Part shown: in pieces, positions 8,593 through 17,087 of the stretch
Layout: every line of letters begins with the position of its first letter
Numbering within the stretch: position 1 is the stretch's first letter
Source of the DNA: Fusobacteriaceae bacterium
GTDB taxonomy: Bacteria; Fusobacteriota; Fusobacteriia; Fusobacteriales; Fusobacteriaceae
Length of the DNA: 38,538 nt
NCBI GenBank assembly: GCA_031272945.1
Contig: JAISST010000007.1
Location: forward strand, 1-38,538
Reading direction: 5' to 3'
Notes under the pieces: model-generated
What the model saw: the letters and a program-made list of their open reading frames with translations, nothing else
What the model was told of the DNA's origin: nothing
The model's database searches: none
Program-made: the position numbers and the translations under genes

Positions 8593-9756
8593 ATGACGGA
8601 ATTATTTATCGCAAAAAAATATATCACGGAGCGTAAACGACAGAGCGTGATCTCCATCGTGGGCATAGCGCTGGGCGTGGCGGTACTGACGGTATCCATT
8701 GCCATCGCCAACGGTCTCAACCAGAATATGATCCGCAATATCCTGTCGGTCACAAGCCATATTTTTATAGGAAACTACGGCAGAATAGAGGATTACCGTG
8801 AGCTCTCCACGGCCGTGGAGGCCTTGCCGGGCGTCAAAGGCGCCGTTCCCGCCATTGAGACCCAGGGCATTATCAAGCACCAGGGCCCCTATGGACTCTA
8901 TATCGCGGGGGTCCGTCTCGAGGGATACGCCCTTGACAAAATCGGGCGGGCCATGGATTTTGACGCGAAAATTGTCGAAGGGGAGATTCTGCCGGACAAG
9001 ATCGACGGACTCCTGATCGGAAAGGAGCTGCAAAAGATTACCGGCGCCGTGCTGGGAGACGAGGTCACCGTAATTTCTTCCGAAAACAAAGAAGTGAACT
9101 TCAAGCTGACGGGAATTTTCCAGAGCGGTTATTACGATTATGATGTGAATATGGTGATCTTGCCTCTGCAAGCCGTACAGTATCTCATGCAAAGCGGAGA
9201 CGCGGCCAACAAGATCAATATCATGCTCGAAAATCCCTACAAAGCGGAGCAAATCCGGATGGAAATCGAGGGAATTACCGGAAAAAAAGCCGTGACTTGG
9301 GGCGAGGTCAACAAAAACCTGCTGCAGGCTCTCTCGCTGGAGAAAACGGTCATGATCCTGGTCTTTTCTCTGATTGTGATCATAGCGGGCTTTGTGGTCT
9401 GGGTTACGTTGAACAACCTCGTCCGGGAAAAAATACGGGATATCGGGATATTGCGAGCCATGGGCTATTCCAGGGGCCGCGTCGTCAAAATTTTTCTGTT
9501 GCAGGGGATCGTCCTGGGGATTCTGGGTATTCTCGCGGGACTGGGACTGTCCCGGGCCGTGATTTATTATCTGCAAAACTACAATCTCGCCTTTGTGACT
9601 TCCGTTTATTATCTGACAAAAGTCCCGGTGGAAATTTCCACAAAGGAAGTCCTCTGTATCACGGGAGCCAATCTGGTCGTAATCCTTCTTTCCAGTATCT
9701 TTCCGGCCCGACGGGCAGGCAAGCTGGAAACCGTGGAGGCGTTGCGCTATGAGTGA
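8593..9756 (+). CDS. LolC/LolE-type ABC permease (FtsX/MacB family)
   Basis: The protein has about 387 residues from ATG 8593. I prefer this start over the track's 8578 because AAGGA lies just upstream and LolC/E proteins begin with an ELFIAxxY segment close to the N terminus. Topology fits the family: one N-terminal helix (about residues 17-40), a large periplasmic domain, then three C-terminal helices with the FtsX-type cytoplasmic region REKIRDIGILRAMGYS. It overlaps the ATPase gene by 8 bp, so the two form one transporter. LolCDE extracts lipoproteins from the inner membrane of diderms. Only one permease is present, so it would act as a homodimer or have an unlinked partner. A macrolide or peptide exporter of the MacB class cannot be excluded. 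Confidence 0.8.
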   Translation: MTELFIAKKYITERKRQSVISIVGIALGVAVLTVSIAIANGLNQNMIRNILSVTSHIFIGNYGRIEDYRELSTAVEALPGVKGAVPAIETQGIIKHQGPYGLYIAGVRLEGYALDKIGRAMDFDAKIVEGEILPDKIDGLLIGKELQKITGAVLGDEVTVISSENKEVNFKLTGIFQSGYYDYDVNMVILPLQAVQYLMQSGDAANKINIMLENPYKAEQIRMEIEGITGKKAVTWGEVNKNLLQALSLEKTVMILVFSLIVIIAGFVVWVTLNNLVREKIRDIGILRAMGYSRGRVVKIFLLQGIVLGILGILAGLGLSRAVIYYLQNYNLAFVTSVYYLTKVPVEISTKEVLCITGANLVVILLSSIFPARRAGKLETVEALRYE

Positions 9757-10435
9757 ACTGCTGTGTCTCGAAAGCATCCGGAAAAACTACCGGACAAAGA
9801 CCGACGAATTGCATATTCTGCGGGATCTGGATTTTTCGGTCGAAGCCGGGGAGTTCGCCGCCGTATTGGGACGATCGGGATCCGGTAAATCAACGCTTTT
9901 GAATATCATGGGCCTCCTGGACAAACCCGACGGCGGAAAGATTTATTTTGAAGGAAAAGAAATTACGGAACGCCGCGAAAAAGAAATAGACAGCCTGAAA
10001 AATCAATTTTTGGGCTTTGTGTTCCAGTTCAACCATTTGCTGCCGGAATTTACAGCTTTGGAAAATGTGCTACTGCCGGCTTTGGCTTCTCCGAAAACCA
10101 AACGGGGCGACGCGCTGGACAGGGCGCAATTTCTGCTGACCCGGATGGAATTGGGGGATCGTCTGCAACACAAGCCCAACCAACTCTCGGGAGGGGAAAA
10201 GCAGCGCGTGGCAATTGCCCGGGCCCTGATGAACAACCCCAAAATCCTGCTGGCCGACGAACCCACGGGCAATCTCGACGAAGAGACCAGCGAAACGATT
10301 TTTAAACTGTTTCTTGATTTAAACAGAGAATTGGGACAGACCCTGGTCGTCGTGACCCATTCGCGGGATTTGGCCCGCTTGGCTGACAGGCGCTATTCCC
10401 TGAAAAAAGGAATCCTGACGACGGAAACGGACTGA
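9749..10435 (+). CDS. lolD: LolD/MacB-type ABC transporter ATPase
   Basis: The 228-residue ATPase has Walker A GRSGSGKST (residues 41-49), a Q-loop in FVFQFNHLLPEFTALENV, signature LSGGEKQR, Walker B ILLADEPTG and an H-loop in VVVTHS. The stretch after the Q-loop (FNHLLPEFTALENV) is strongly LolD-like. It overlaps the permease gene by 8 bp, so the two form one ABC system powering lipoprotein release or a related export. Its stop is 14 bp before dhaL, so read-through into the dha genes is possible although the functions are unrelated. The symbol is assigned by family; the MacB alternative remains. Confidence 0.85.
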   Translation: MSELLCLESIRKNYRTKTDELHILRDLDFSVEAGEFAAVLGRSGSGKSTLLNIMGLLDKPDGGKIYFEGKEITERREKEIDSLKNQFLGFVFQFNHLLPEFTALENVLLPALASPKTKRGDALDRAQFLLTRMELGDRLQHKPNQLSGGEKQRVAIARALMNNPKILLADEPTGNLDEETSETIFKLFLDLNRELGQTLVVVTHSRDLARLADRRYSLKKGILTTETD

Positions 10436-10449
10436 AAAAAGGAGGAGGT

Positions 10450-11085
10450 ATGATTTCAAAAGAGAAGCTTGTGGCGATATTTGCGGGAGCCGCTACTGAA
10501 ATGATCCGTTCTAAAGATGAACTGACCGCGATTGACGCGAAATTTGGCGACGGGGATCATGGCATTACCATGGAAAAAATCGCCAAGGCCTTTCTCACAT
10601 CCATGGAAAAGGACCTGAAAAACGACGCGGGCGTGAAGACAATCCTAGAAAACGCGGCGGACGCTGTCATGTCCATAAACGGAGGCGCGGCCGTCCCCCT
10701 TTGGACCACTGTTTTCAGCGGCTTTGCCGAAGCTATTCCCGAGGAGAAAACGCAAATCACGGAAGAAGAATTCAGGGCAATGTTTTCATGCGCCCTTGAG
10801 TCTATAAAAGATCTCACAAAAGCAAGAATCGGAGACAAGACCTTGATGGACGCCCTGATCCCGGGGGCCGAGGCAATCATCGGCCATTCCGGAGACGATT
10901 GGAAAGAAATGTTGCGGGAAGGGGCGGAAGCGGCGGAAAAAGGAGCCGCGGCCACCAGCGGATTTGTTTCCCGCTACGGGCGGGCCAAAAACTACAAAGA
11001 GGCGACAATCGGCGCGATGGACGCAGGCGCCGTATCCATGGCGCGGTTTTTTACCGGTATGTACAATGCTTATAACGGCGGATAA
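10450..11085 (+). CDS. dhaL: Dihydroxyacetone kinase subunit DhaL (nucleotide-binding)
   Basis: This 211-residue protein is a full-length DhaL. It has the Mg-ADP site motif GDGDHG at residues 33-38 and the family-typical ends NGGAAVPLW and GAVSM. DhaL carries bound ADP that is phosphorylated and passes the phosphate to the sugar held by DhaK. The SD GGAGGAGG is 2-9 bp upstream of ATG. dhaK follows 32 bp downstream. The order dhaL-dhaK is reversed from E. coli dhaKLM, and no dhaM phosphodonor is in the window, so the phosphate donor (PTS through an unlinked DhaM, or another) is unknown. Confidence 0.9.
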   Translation: MISKEKLVAIFAGAATEMIRSKDELTAIDAKFGDGDHGITMEKIAKAFLTSMEKDLKNDAGVKTILENAADAVMSINGGAAVPLWTTVFSGFAEAIPEEKTQITEEEFRAMFSCALESIKDLTKARIGDKTLMDALIPGAEAIIGHSGDDWKEMLREGAEAAEKGAAATSGFVSRYGRAKNYKEATIGAMDAGAVSMARFFTGMYNAYNGG

Positions 11086-11117
11086 CGTCGTATACTATAT
11101 CTGCAAAGGAGGGAACT

Positions 11118-12125
11118 ATGGCTATGAAAATGAAGAAATTCATCAATCAGGCGGAAACTCTGACACAGGAATTATTGGAAGGGCTGGCGCTCGCCCACGG
11201 AGATGTGGTGGAGCTGGTCGCGGGAAATCTCGTTGTGAGTAAAAGCCTGAAAGACGCCGACAGGGTGACGATCGTCACGCTGGGGGGAACCGGTCATGAA
11301 CCGGCCCTGAGCGGCTTTGTGGGAGACGGAATGCTGGATATTTCCGTAGCGGGAGACATCTTTGCCGCCCCGAATCCCCAGGCCGTCTTTGAGGCGATCA
11401 AGTTAGCGGACAAAGGAAAGGGCGTCCTGCTCCTGGTCCTGAACCACGCGGGGGACATGCTTACGGGGAATATGGCCGTAAAACTCACGGAAAAAGCGGG
11501 AATCAAAATCCGGAAAGTGGTCACCCAGGAAGACATTTCCAACGCGCCCCGCTCCAACGCCGACGACAGGCGCGGACTGGCGGGCGCCATCCCCATGTAT
11601 CACATTCTGGCGGCGGCTGCCAAAGAGGGTCGTTCTCTCGATGAAGTGGCCGATCTGGCCCAGCGTTACGCGGATTCCATGGCTACCATCGCCGTAGCGG
11701 CCCGCTGCGCTACACATCCCGCCACGGGCGCGGAATTTGGAGACCTGGGCGATACGGACATGGAGATCGGCATGGGACAGCACGGAGAAGGGGGCGGCGG
11801 AAGACAACCGCTGAAGAGCGCCAAAGAAACGGTGGAAATCGTGGCAAACGCCCTGGTGAAGGATATCCCTTTGCAAAAAGGCGACAGCGTCTTTGTGATG
11901 ATCAACGGCTCCGGCGCCACCACGCTGATGGAAATGTTTATCCTGTACAAGGATTGCGTACATTATCTCGAAAGCCTCGGGATCAAGACCGTGGCCAACA
12001 TGGTAGGGGAAATTCTCACGGTGCAGGAGCAGGCGGGCTTCCAGCTGAATATCGCCAAATGGGATGAGGAATTTCTGCGGCTCTGGAATACGCCGGCGGA
12101 ATCTTTCGCCTTCTGGAAGAAATAA
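11118..12125 (+). CDS. dhaK: Dihydroxyacetone kinase subunit DhaK (substrate-binding), variant active-site loop
   Basis: This 335-residue DhaK covalently binds a triose through an active-site His. By motif alignment with E. coli DhaK (His56, Asp109, His218), the equivalents here are His60 in GGTGHEP, Asp113 in HAGDMLTG and His222 in GQHGEGG, so the catalytic set is complete. The loop after His222 (GEGGGGRQP) is glycine-rich and differs from the usual HGEPG, so a substrate other than dihydroxyacetone (for example another keto-triose or a tetrulose) is possible. AAAGGAGG is 6 bp upstream of ATG. A small VOC-fold gene follows 34 bp downstream and may act on the same metabolite. Confidence 0.88.
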   Translation: MAMKMKKFINQAETLTQELLEGLALAHGDVVELVAGNLVVSKSLKDADRVTIVTLGGTGHEPALSGFVGDGMLDISVAGDIFAAPNPQAVFEAIKLADKGKGVLLLVLNHAGDMLTGNMAVKLTEKAGIKIRKVVTQEDISNAPRSNADDRRGLAGAIPMYHILAAAAKEGRSLDEVADLAQRYADSMATIAVAARCATHPATGAEFGDLGDTDMEIGMGQHGEGGGGRQPLKSAKETVEIVANALVKDIPLQKGDSVFVMINGSGATTLMEMFILYKDCVHYLESLGIKTVANMVGEILTVQEQAGFQLNIAKWDEEFLRLWNTPAESFAFWKK

Positions 12126-12159
12126 TTGACTTATACTTGATTTGCACAAAGGAGGGAAT

Positions 12160-12492
12160 ATGGCTGCGACATATATGCACGTAGGAATACCCGTTACGAA
12201 TAAAAAACCCGGCATGGTCTATCAGGAAGGATTGAAAATCTGGATCAATCCCTCGGTGGACGAATATGACTACAAGATCGAATATCTGAAATTTGAGGAA
12301 GGGACCCCCTTCCCGGAAATTATGCACAAAAATCCCCATGTGGCCTATAAGGTGGATGACATGGAAAAATACCTCAAAGACGCGGACCGGGTGATTTTTG
12401 AGCCGCTCACGATAGCCCCCGGCGTGCGGATCGCCTTTGTGATCAAAGACGAAGCGATCTTCGAGCTCTATGAGGACAAGAATAACGCTTGA
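12160..12492 (+). CDS. Small VOC-fold (glyoxalase-like) protein linked to dhaLK
   Basis: The product has 110 residues from ATG 12160. I reject the track's TTG at 12142 because AAAGGAGGG lies directly upstream of the ATG. The sequence looks like a single vicinal-oxygen-chelate fold. His in YMHVGIP, His in NPHVAYKVDD and the acidic end IFELYED sit at the usual three metal-ligand positions. VOC proteins include glyoxalase I, epimerases and non-catalytic binding proteins. Its place behind dhaL-dhaK suggests a sugar- or triose-derived substrate, but nothing in the sequence names it. The fold call is by pattern recognition only. Confidence 0.6.
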   Translation: MAATYMHVGIPVTNKKPGMVYQEGLKIWINPSVDEYDYKIEYLKFEEGTPFPEIMHKNPHVAYKVDDMEKYLKDADRVIFEPLTIAPGVRIAFVIKDEAIFELYEDKNNA

Positions 12493-12506
12493 CCGGAGTC
12501 CGCCCC

Positions 12507-12534
12507 TTGACAAAGAAAAAATATATAGTATAAT
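12507..12534 (+). promoter_or_regulatory. Strong predicted sigma-70 promoter for hpf
   Basis: A perfect TTGACA (12507-12512) and perfect TATAAT (12529-12534) are spaced by 16 bp. The expected start point is near 12541, giving a leader of about 60 nt before hpf. It lies immediately after the VOC gene, so hpf is a separate, probably highly expressed unit. Confidence 0.75.
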
Positions 12535-12602
12535 CTTATTAAGCGGTACGGTGTGATTGATGGGATTTTCCCGTACCCGAAACACAATAAAGGGGTGGTC
12601 CT

Positions 12603-13166
12603 ATGAAATTATCGATTTACGGCAAAGACATCACGGTGACTGCAGCGATCAAAAAGTATGTGGAAACGAAAATCGGCCGGGTGGAAAAATTTCACGACGG
12701 AATCATCAATCTCGACGTATACCTCGCGGCCAAAAAAGTCAAGACAGGCAATTTTGTCAAGGTGGACGCGCTGGCATACCTTGAAGGAACTACGATCAAG
12801 TGTACGAAAGAAGACAGCGATCTCTACGCGGCTGTGGATGTGATCTCCGACATGCTGGAACGGCAGTTGCGGAAAAAGAAGGAAAAGGGGATCAAAGCAA
12901 AGCAGAGCAAGGAAAAAGTGACAAAACACCTGCACTATTATGAGGTGGCGGCGGAAACGACGGCCGACGGGCAGACAACAGAGGAAAACGACGGAAAGAA
13001 CGTTGTGAAAGTTCTTCTGCCCCCGAAGCCCATGGCTGTCGATGAAGCGATCCTGCAACTGGAGGCTATGGACAGAGTCTTCTATGCCTTTGTCAACATC
13101 CGCACAGGCAGAATGAACGTGGTGTACAAAAGAAAAGACGGCGATTACGGATATATCGAATCATAA
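12603..13166 (+). CDS. hpf: Ribosome hibernation promoting factor, long form
   Basis: The 187-residue protein has an N-terminal RaiA/HPF domain (about residues 1-100, starting MKLSIYGKDITVT). A charged Lys/Glu-rich linker follows, then a C-terminal dimerisation domain (about residues 130-187) with the family-typical KPMAVDEAILQLE and GRMNVVYKRKDGDYGYIE. Long HPF binds the 30S decoding region and dimerises inactive 70S ribosomes into 100S particles in stationary phase or stress. It has its own consensus promoter and ends at a strong terminator, so it is monocistronic. The start is supported by an AGGGGTGG-type SD. Confidence 0.95.
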   Translation: MKLSIYGKDITVTAAIKKYVETKIGRVEKFHDGIINLDVYLAAKKVKTGNFVKVDALAYLEGTTIKCTKEDSDLYAAVDVISDMLERQLRKKKEKGIKAKQSKEKVTKHLHYYEVAAETTADGQTTEENDGKNVVKVLLPPKPMAVDEAILQLEAMDRVFYAFVNIRTGRMNVVYKRKDGDYGYIES

Positions 13167-13194
13167 AAAATACCCCTTCGGGGGTGTTTTTTAT
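13167..13194. terminator. Bidirectional rho-independent terminator between hpf and the asparaginase gene
   Basis: The stem ACCCC/GGGGT with a TTCG loop is flanked by an A-run on the left and a T-run (TGTTTTTT) on the right. It can therefore end transcription of hpf on the plus strand and of the convergent asparaginase gene on the minus strand. Confidence 0.88.
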
Positions 13195-13205
13195 TGGCTT
13201 ATTCA

Positions 13206-14207
13206 TCAGTGAAGCGTAAAGACCGGCGTCAGTTTGCCGATGGGAACGCCTGTATCATTGAGATTGTCAGGCTCGGCAAAGGGCGCGAGACCGGCGATTT
13301 CTTCAGGGCTCAGCAGATCGAGCTGCTTCAGCGTATGCATCACGGCAGGGTAGAGCGCCCGGAAATTGCCGTCGGAGATTTTGACGGCTATTCCCATATT
13401 TTTTCCTTTGACGCCGATGCAATACAGTCCTTCGGCCCCGATTTTTCCGCAGAACCGGCCGCCTGTGGCTTTGAGAAATTCCGTACAGAAGCCGCCCGTA
13501 CCGGCGATCATTTCGGGAGCGGCGTTCATGGCGTCGAATATTTTTTCGCAGGCCGCCCGGTAATTGCTCTCCAATTGATCCGGCGCGGCGAAACGGGCGT
13601 AACCTCTGGCCATATTGAGGATGGGCATGGCGTGAACCGGTACGCTGCAACCGTCGACGCCGATCTTGATTTTATCGGCGGGGAGTGCACACATGCGGGA
13701 CATGATTTCAAGGATCTCCCGTTGCATGGGGTGATCCGGCCTGTTGTAGGCGGCAATCGGATAGCCCCTGGCGAGACAGACCGCGAGAAAGCCGCAGTGC
13801 TTGCCCGAGCAGTCGGAACAGGTCTCATCAATGATCTCATGTTCGCTCAGCTGCTTTCGCATTTGCGCGGGGTTGATGGAAAGGGGCGCGCCGCACAAAA
13901 GATCGCGGGTGGAGAGACCCAATTTTTCAAGAACCCGGTAAATCACCTGCCGGTGCATTGTTTCCCCGTAGTGGGAAGAGCACATCAGGGCAAGTTCTTC
14001 CGTACTCAGGTCAAATTTTTTGTCCGCCCCGGAAAAAATGATATTCAAAGCCTGCATCGGCTTCGCGGCGGAACGGATATAGGTCACAAGCTCCGGCGAG
14101 CCCGCCGAGGCAAGCACTTTTCCGTCGCCGTCCGCCACAACTACACAACCCCTGTGCCGTGATTCCACGACTTCCCCTCTTGTCACTTCCACAAGCGTTT
14201 CATCCAT
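13206..14207 (-). CDS. L-asparaginase, Rhizobium etli AnsA-type (Asparaginase_II family)
   Basis: This 333-residue protein belongs to the family of the inducible R. etli asparaginase, not the E. coli AnsA/AnsB fold. Its key residues align with a constant offset of two to those reported for that enzyme. The Ser-Lys pair is Ser46/Lys49 in RSAAKP, Ser78 is in SSHYG, and the zinc-site residues are Cys133, Lys136 (CSGKHCGF) and Cys187 (DGCSVP). It would hydrolyse L-asparagine to aspartate and ammonia in the cytoplasm. It lacks a signal peptide. The SD AAAGGAG is 7 bp from ATG. It lies 81 bp behind hisIE on the same strand with no clear promoter or terminator between, so it may be the last gene of the his transcript. 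Confidence 0.88.
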   Translation of the reverse strand: MDETLVEVTRGEVVESRHRGCVVVADGDGKVLASAGSPELVTYIRSAAKPMQALNIIFSGADKKFDLSTEELALMCSSHYGETMHRQVIYRVLEKLGLSTRDLLCGAPLSINPAQMRKQLSEHEIIDETCSDCSGKHCGFLAVCLARGYPIAAYNRPDHPMQREILEIMSRMCALPADKIKIGVDGCSVPVHAMPILNMARGYARFAAPDQLESNYRAACEKIFDAMNAAPEMIAGTGGFCTEFLKATGGRFCGKIGAEGLYCIGVKGKNMGIAVKISDGNFRALYPAVMHTLKQLDLLSPEEIAGLAPFAEPDNLNDTGVPIGKLTPVFTLH

Positions 14208-14288
14208 GCCGCATCTCCTTTGAATCGTAGTCGTCTCGTATCATTTCCTTTGGATTTTCAAAACGCCATCAGAACCCCTTTTCAGCCC

Positions 14289-14942
14289 TTACTCGCGACG
14301 CCGCAATTCTTCCGCCACATCTTCCCAGCTTACGCCTTGTTGCGCCATCAGCACGGTCAGATGATAAAGGAGATCCGCCGTTTCCATCCGGATCTGATTT
14401 TTGTCCGCGTTTTTGGCCGCTATGATGGTTTCGGCGGCTTCTTCCCCCACTTTTTTCAGGATTTTATCGAGCCCTTTCTCCAAAAGATAATTTGTGTAAG
14501 ATCCCTCCACGGGGTTTTCCATACGATCCTTTATTTTTCCCTCCAGTCTCTCGAGCATGGGATCCGGGGCGCCTTCATTGGAATTTTGACGATCGGACGC
14601 TTCCGGCAATTCCGAGATTTCTCTGTAAAAACAGGTCTTGTGTCCCGTATGACAGGAGATGCCTCCCGCTTGCTCAATCTGGATCAGGAGACAGTCTCCG
14701 TCGCAATCGATTTCCATTTTCCTGAGATATTGAAAATGTCCCGACGTCTCTCCCTTGACCCACAATTCCTGCCGGGAACGTGAAAAATAGCAAACCGTTC
14801 CCGTGGCCAGCGTCTTTTCAAGGGCTTCCCGGTTCATCCAGGCCATCATGCGCACATGCTTCGAGTGATAATCCTGGGCGATGACCGGGACAAGTCCTTT
14901 TTCATCAAATTTTACGATTTTCAGCAATTCCTCTTTTGTCAT
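14289..14942 (-). CDS. hisIE: Bifunctional phosphoribosyl-AMP cyclohydrolase / phosphoribosyl-ATP pyrophosphatase
   Basis: The protein (217 residues) fuses HisI and HisE. HisI (about residues 1-120) has WMNREAL, the metal-binding acidic/Cys stretch IDCDGDC and [13 protein letters not shown]. HisE (about residues 125-217) has the helical pyrophosphatase motifs [15 protein letters not shown] and [12 protein letters not shown]. It performs steps two and three of histidine synthesis. It starts 10 bp after the hisF stop and is the last biosynthetic gene of the operon. Confidence 0.95.
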   Translation of the reverse strand: MTKEELLKIVKFDEKGLVPVIAQDYHSKHVRMMAWMNREALEKTLATGTVCYFSRSRQELWVKGETSGHFQYLRKMEIDCDGDCLLIQIEQAGGISCHTGHKTCFYREISELPEASDRQNSNEGAPDPMLERLEGKIKDRMENPVEGSYTNYLLEKGLDKILKKVGEEAAETIIAAKNADKNQIRMETADLLYHLTVLMAQQGVSWEDVAEELRRRE

Positions 14943-14952
14943 TTCTTACTCC

Positions 14953-15711
14953 CTAACTGAGCCGGACCGGAATTCCCTCCCGATCCAGATATTGCTTCAA
15001 ATCCAGGATATCCATTTCCCGGAAATGAAAGAGACTGGCGGCAAGCGCGGCGTCCGCGAGTCCGTCCCGGAATACATCCCGGAAATGCTCCATATTTCCG
15101 GCGCCGCCGCTGGCGATGACCGGAATCCGGACTTCCTCCCCGATGGCTTTCGTCAACCGGATTTCATAGCCGTTTTTCGTACCGTCTGTATCCATGGATG
15201 TGAGGAGAATTTCGCCTCCGCCCAATTCTTCCGCTTCCTTCGCCCATTTGACGGCGTCTTTTCCCGTGGGGGTCCTTCCGCCGTTGATGTAGACTTCATA
15301 ATAATTCCCGTTCCACTTGGCGTCGATGGCGACAACGATGCACTGGCTTCCGAAACGCAGACTGCTTTTCCGGATCAGTTCGGGGTCCTTGACCGCGGCC
15401 GTATTGAGAGAAATCTTATCGGCCCCCGCGTTCAAAACTTCCCTGATATTTTCGATGTTTCGAATGCCGCCCCCTACGGTCAGCGGAATGAATACCTCCC
15501 GCGCCGCCCGGCGGATGACGTCGATCAAAATTCCCCTGTTGTCGGAAGATGCCGTAATATCCAGAAATACCACTTCGTCGGCCAGAGAATTGTTGTAGGC
15601 CTTCGCCACTTCCACAGGGTCGCCGGCATCGATCAGGTTTACAAAATTGACTCCTTTTACCACGCGCCCATTTTTGATGTCCAGGCAGGGAATAATTCTT
15701 TTTCCAAGCAT
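14953..15711 (-). CDS. hisF: Imidazole glycerol phosphate synthase, cyclase subunit
   Basis: The 252-residue (beta-alpha)8 barrel has the N-terminal catalytic Asp in [13 protein letters not shown] and the second Asp in [10 protein letters not shown]. The phosphate-binding loops are TVGGGIRN and ASGGAGN. It receives ammonia from HisH and makes imidazole glycerol phosphate and AICAR. A GGGGG-type SD precedes ATG. It is separated from hisA by 72 bp, the largest gap in the operon, which holds a hairpin. Confidence 0.96.
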   Translation of the reverse strand: MLGKRIIPCLDIKNGRVVKGVNFVNLIDAGDPVEVAKAYNNSLADEVVFLDITASSDNRGILIDVIRRAAREVFIPLTVGGGIRNIENIREVLNAGADKISLNTAAVKDPELIRKSSLRFGSQCIVVAIDAKWNGNYYEVYINGGRTPTGKDAVKWAKEAEELGGGEILLTSMDTDGTKNGYEIRLTKAIGEEVRIPVIASGGAGNMEHFRDVFRDGLADAALAASLFHFREMDILDLKQYLDREGIPVRLS

Positions 15712-15755
15712 ATCTTGAACCCCCTTGATAAACTCAAAAGTTAATTCCTTATGGA

Positions 15756-15774
15756 TCTCCCGGAAATCGGGAGA
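15756..15774 (-). other. Hairpin in the hisA-hisF intercistronic gap
   Basis: The inverted repeat TCTCCCG/CGGGAGA has a 7 bp stem and a 5 nt loop. On the minus strand no T-run follows, so it is not a standard terminator. It is the only long gap among otherwise tightly joined his genes and could stabilise or segment the mRNA. The function is inferred. Confidence 0.45.
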
Positions 15775-15783
15775 GGCTTGCTG

Positions 15784-16491
15784 TCATACCGCCAACGCTT
15801 CTTTCAAATCAATCGTCCCCGTATAGAGAGCTTTTCCGATAATGGCGCCGACACAACCGGCTTCTTTCAGGGCAAGGAGATCGGCAAGGGAAGTAACGCC
15901 TCCGGAAGCTGTGATTTGTACGCCGGTATCAATCATACCCTTGATTTCAGGCAGATTGATCCCCGTGAGCGCCCCGTCCTTGGCGATATCCGTATAAATA
16001 ATTTCCCGTACGCCGAATTTCTGTAATGTGTAGGAATAATCCGCCGCGCGCAGATCCGTTATTTCTTTCCAGCCGCTGATGGCGACCATTCCGCCCAAGG
16101 CGTCAATCCCCGCGATAATTTTTTCAGGGCCGTAGACGTCCACAAGGGATTTCAGAACCTCGACTCGACTGACGGCGACGCTGCCCAATATAACCCGCGC
16201 AACACCCAGATCCAGCCATTTCTTGGCGGCCTCAAAAGAGCGAATGCCGCCGCCTAATTCCACCCGGAGCTTTGTCTCGCCGATTATCTTCCGAACAAGC
16301 TCCTCATTTTTTACATTGCCTTTCAGCGCTCCATCCAAATCCACCAGGTGCAAATATTCCGCCCCCGCCTCCTCGAAGGCTTTGGCAACGGCCAAGGGGT
16401 TGTCGCTGTATTCCGTGACGCGGTCGTAGTCTCCCCGGTAAAGTCTCACGCATTTTCCCGCAATCAAGTCTATGGACGGTATGATCTTCAT
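15784..16491 (-). CDS. hisA: ProFAR isomerase (phosphoribosylformimino-AICAR ribotide isomerase)
   Basis: The 235-residue barrel is homologous to HisF, with catalytic Asp8 in IPSIDLIAGKCVRL and the second Asp in IAGIDALGG. The phosphate loops are ELGGGIRS and ASGGVTS. It catalyses the Amadori-type isomerisation before the HisHF step. The start codon overlaps the hisH stop by 4 bp, which indicates translational coupling. Confidence 0.96.
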   Translation of the reverse strand: MKIIPSIDLIAGKCVRLYRGDYDRVTEYSDNPLAVAKAFEEAGAEYLHLVDLDGALKGNVKNEELVRKIIGETKLRVELGGGIRSFEAAKKWLDLGVARVILGSVAVSRVEVLKSLVDVYGPEKIIAGIDALGGMVAISGWKEITDLRAADYSYTLQKFGVREIIYTDIAKDGALTGINLPEIKGMIDTGVQITASGGVTSLADLLALKEAGCVGAIIGKALYTGTIDLKEALAV

Positions 16492-17087
16492 CGCATATCA
16501 CCGAAGTTTTTCAGAATCTGCAACCCTGCTTTTCCGCTTTTTTCCGGATGAAATTGGACGCCGAAAATATTGTCCTTTTCGATACTGACGGGGAATTTGA
16601 CCCCGTATTCCGTATAGCAACTCACAAAATCCGCAGCGGAGTCCAGGTAGTAGGAATGGACAAAATACACGTACTGCCCGGTGTTCACCCCTTTAAACAA
16701 TCGCGAATCAAAGGCTTTCCACAGGGAATTCCAACCCACGTGGGGGATTTTCAAGGGGACGTCCAATTTTTTGATTTCCCCCGGAAGCAGGCCCAGACCA
16801 TCATATTCACCAAATTCCCAGCTTTTTTCAAACAGGAGCTGATAGCCGAGGCAGATCCCCAACAGCGGTTTTCCATCGGCGACGATTTTCCCGATCAAGC
16901 TGTCGTAGCCGCCTTCCCGCAGCGTCGCGATGGCGTCGGCAAAAGCGCCCACCCCCGGGAGGATTACTCTGTCCGCCGAGGCAATTTCTTCTTTGTCCGC
17001 GGTGATTTTGTTTTCCAGGCCCAAATAATCCAGCGCGTTTTTTACGCTGCTCAGATTTCCCATTCCGTAATCGATTATGGCGATCAT
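16488..17087 (-). CDS. hisH: Imidazole glycerol phosphate synthase, glutaminase subunit
   Basis: This class I amidotransferase (199 residues) has the nucleophile Cys in GICLGYQLLFE and the His/Glu of the triad in VQFHPEKSG. The N terminus IAIIDYGMGNLSSV is diagnostic of HisH. It supplies ammonia to HisF through the barrel. It overlaps hisB and hisA by 4 bp each. Confidence 0.96.
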   Translation of the reverse strand: MIAIIDYGMGNLSSVKNALDYLGLENKITADKEEIASADRVILPGVGAFADAIATLREGGYDSLIGKIVADGKPLLGICLGYQLLFEKSWEFGEYDGLGLLPGEIKKLDVPLKIPHVGWNSLWKAFDSRLFKGVNTGQYVYFVHSYYLDSAADFVSCYTEYGVKFPVSIEKDNIFGVQFHPEKSGKAGLQILKNFGDMR

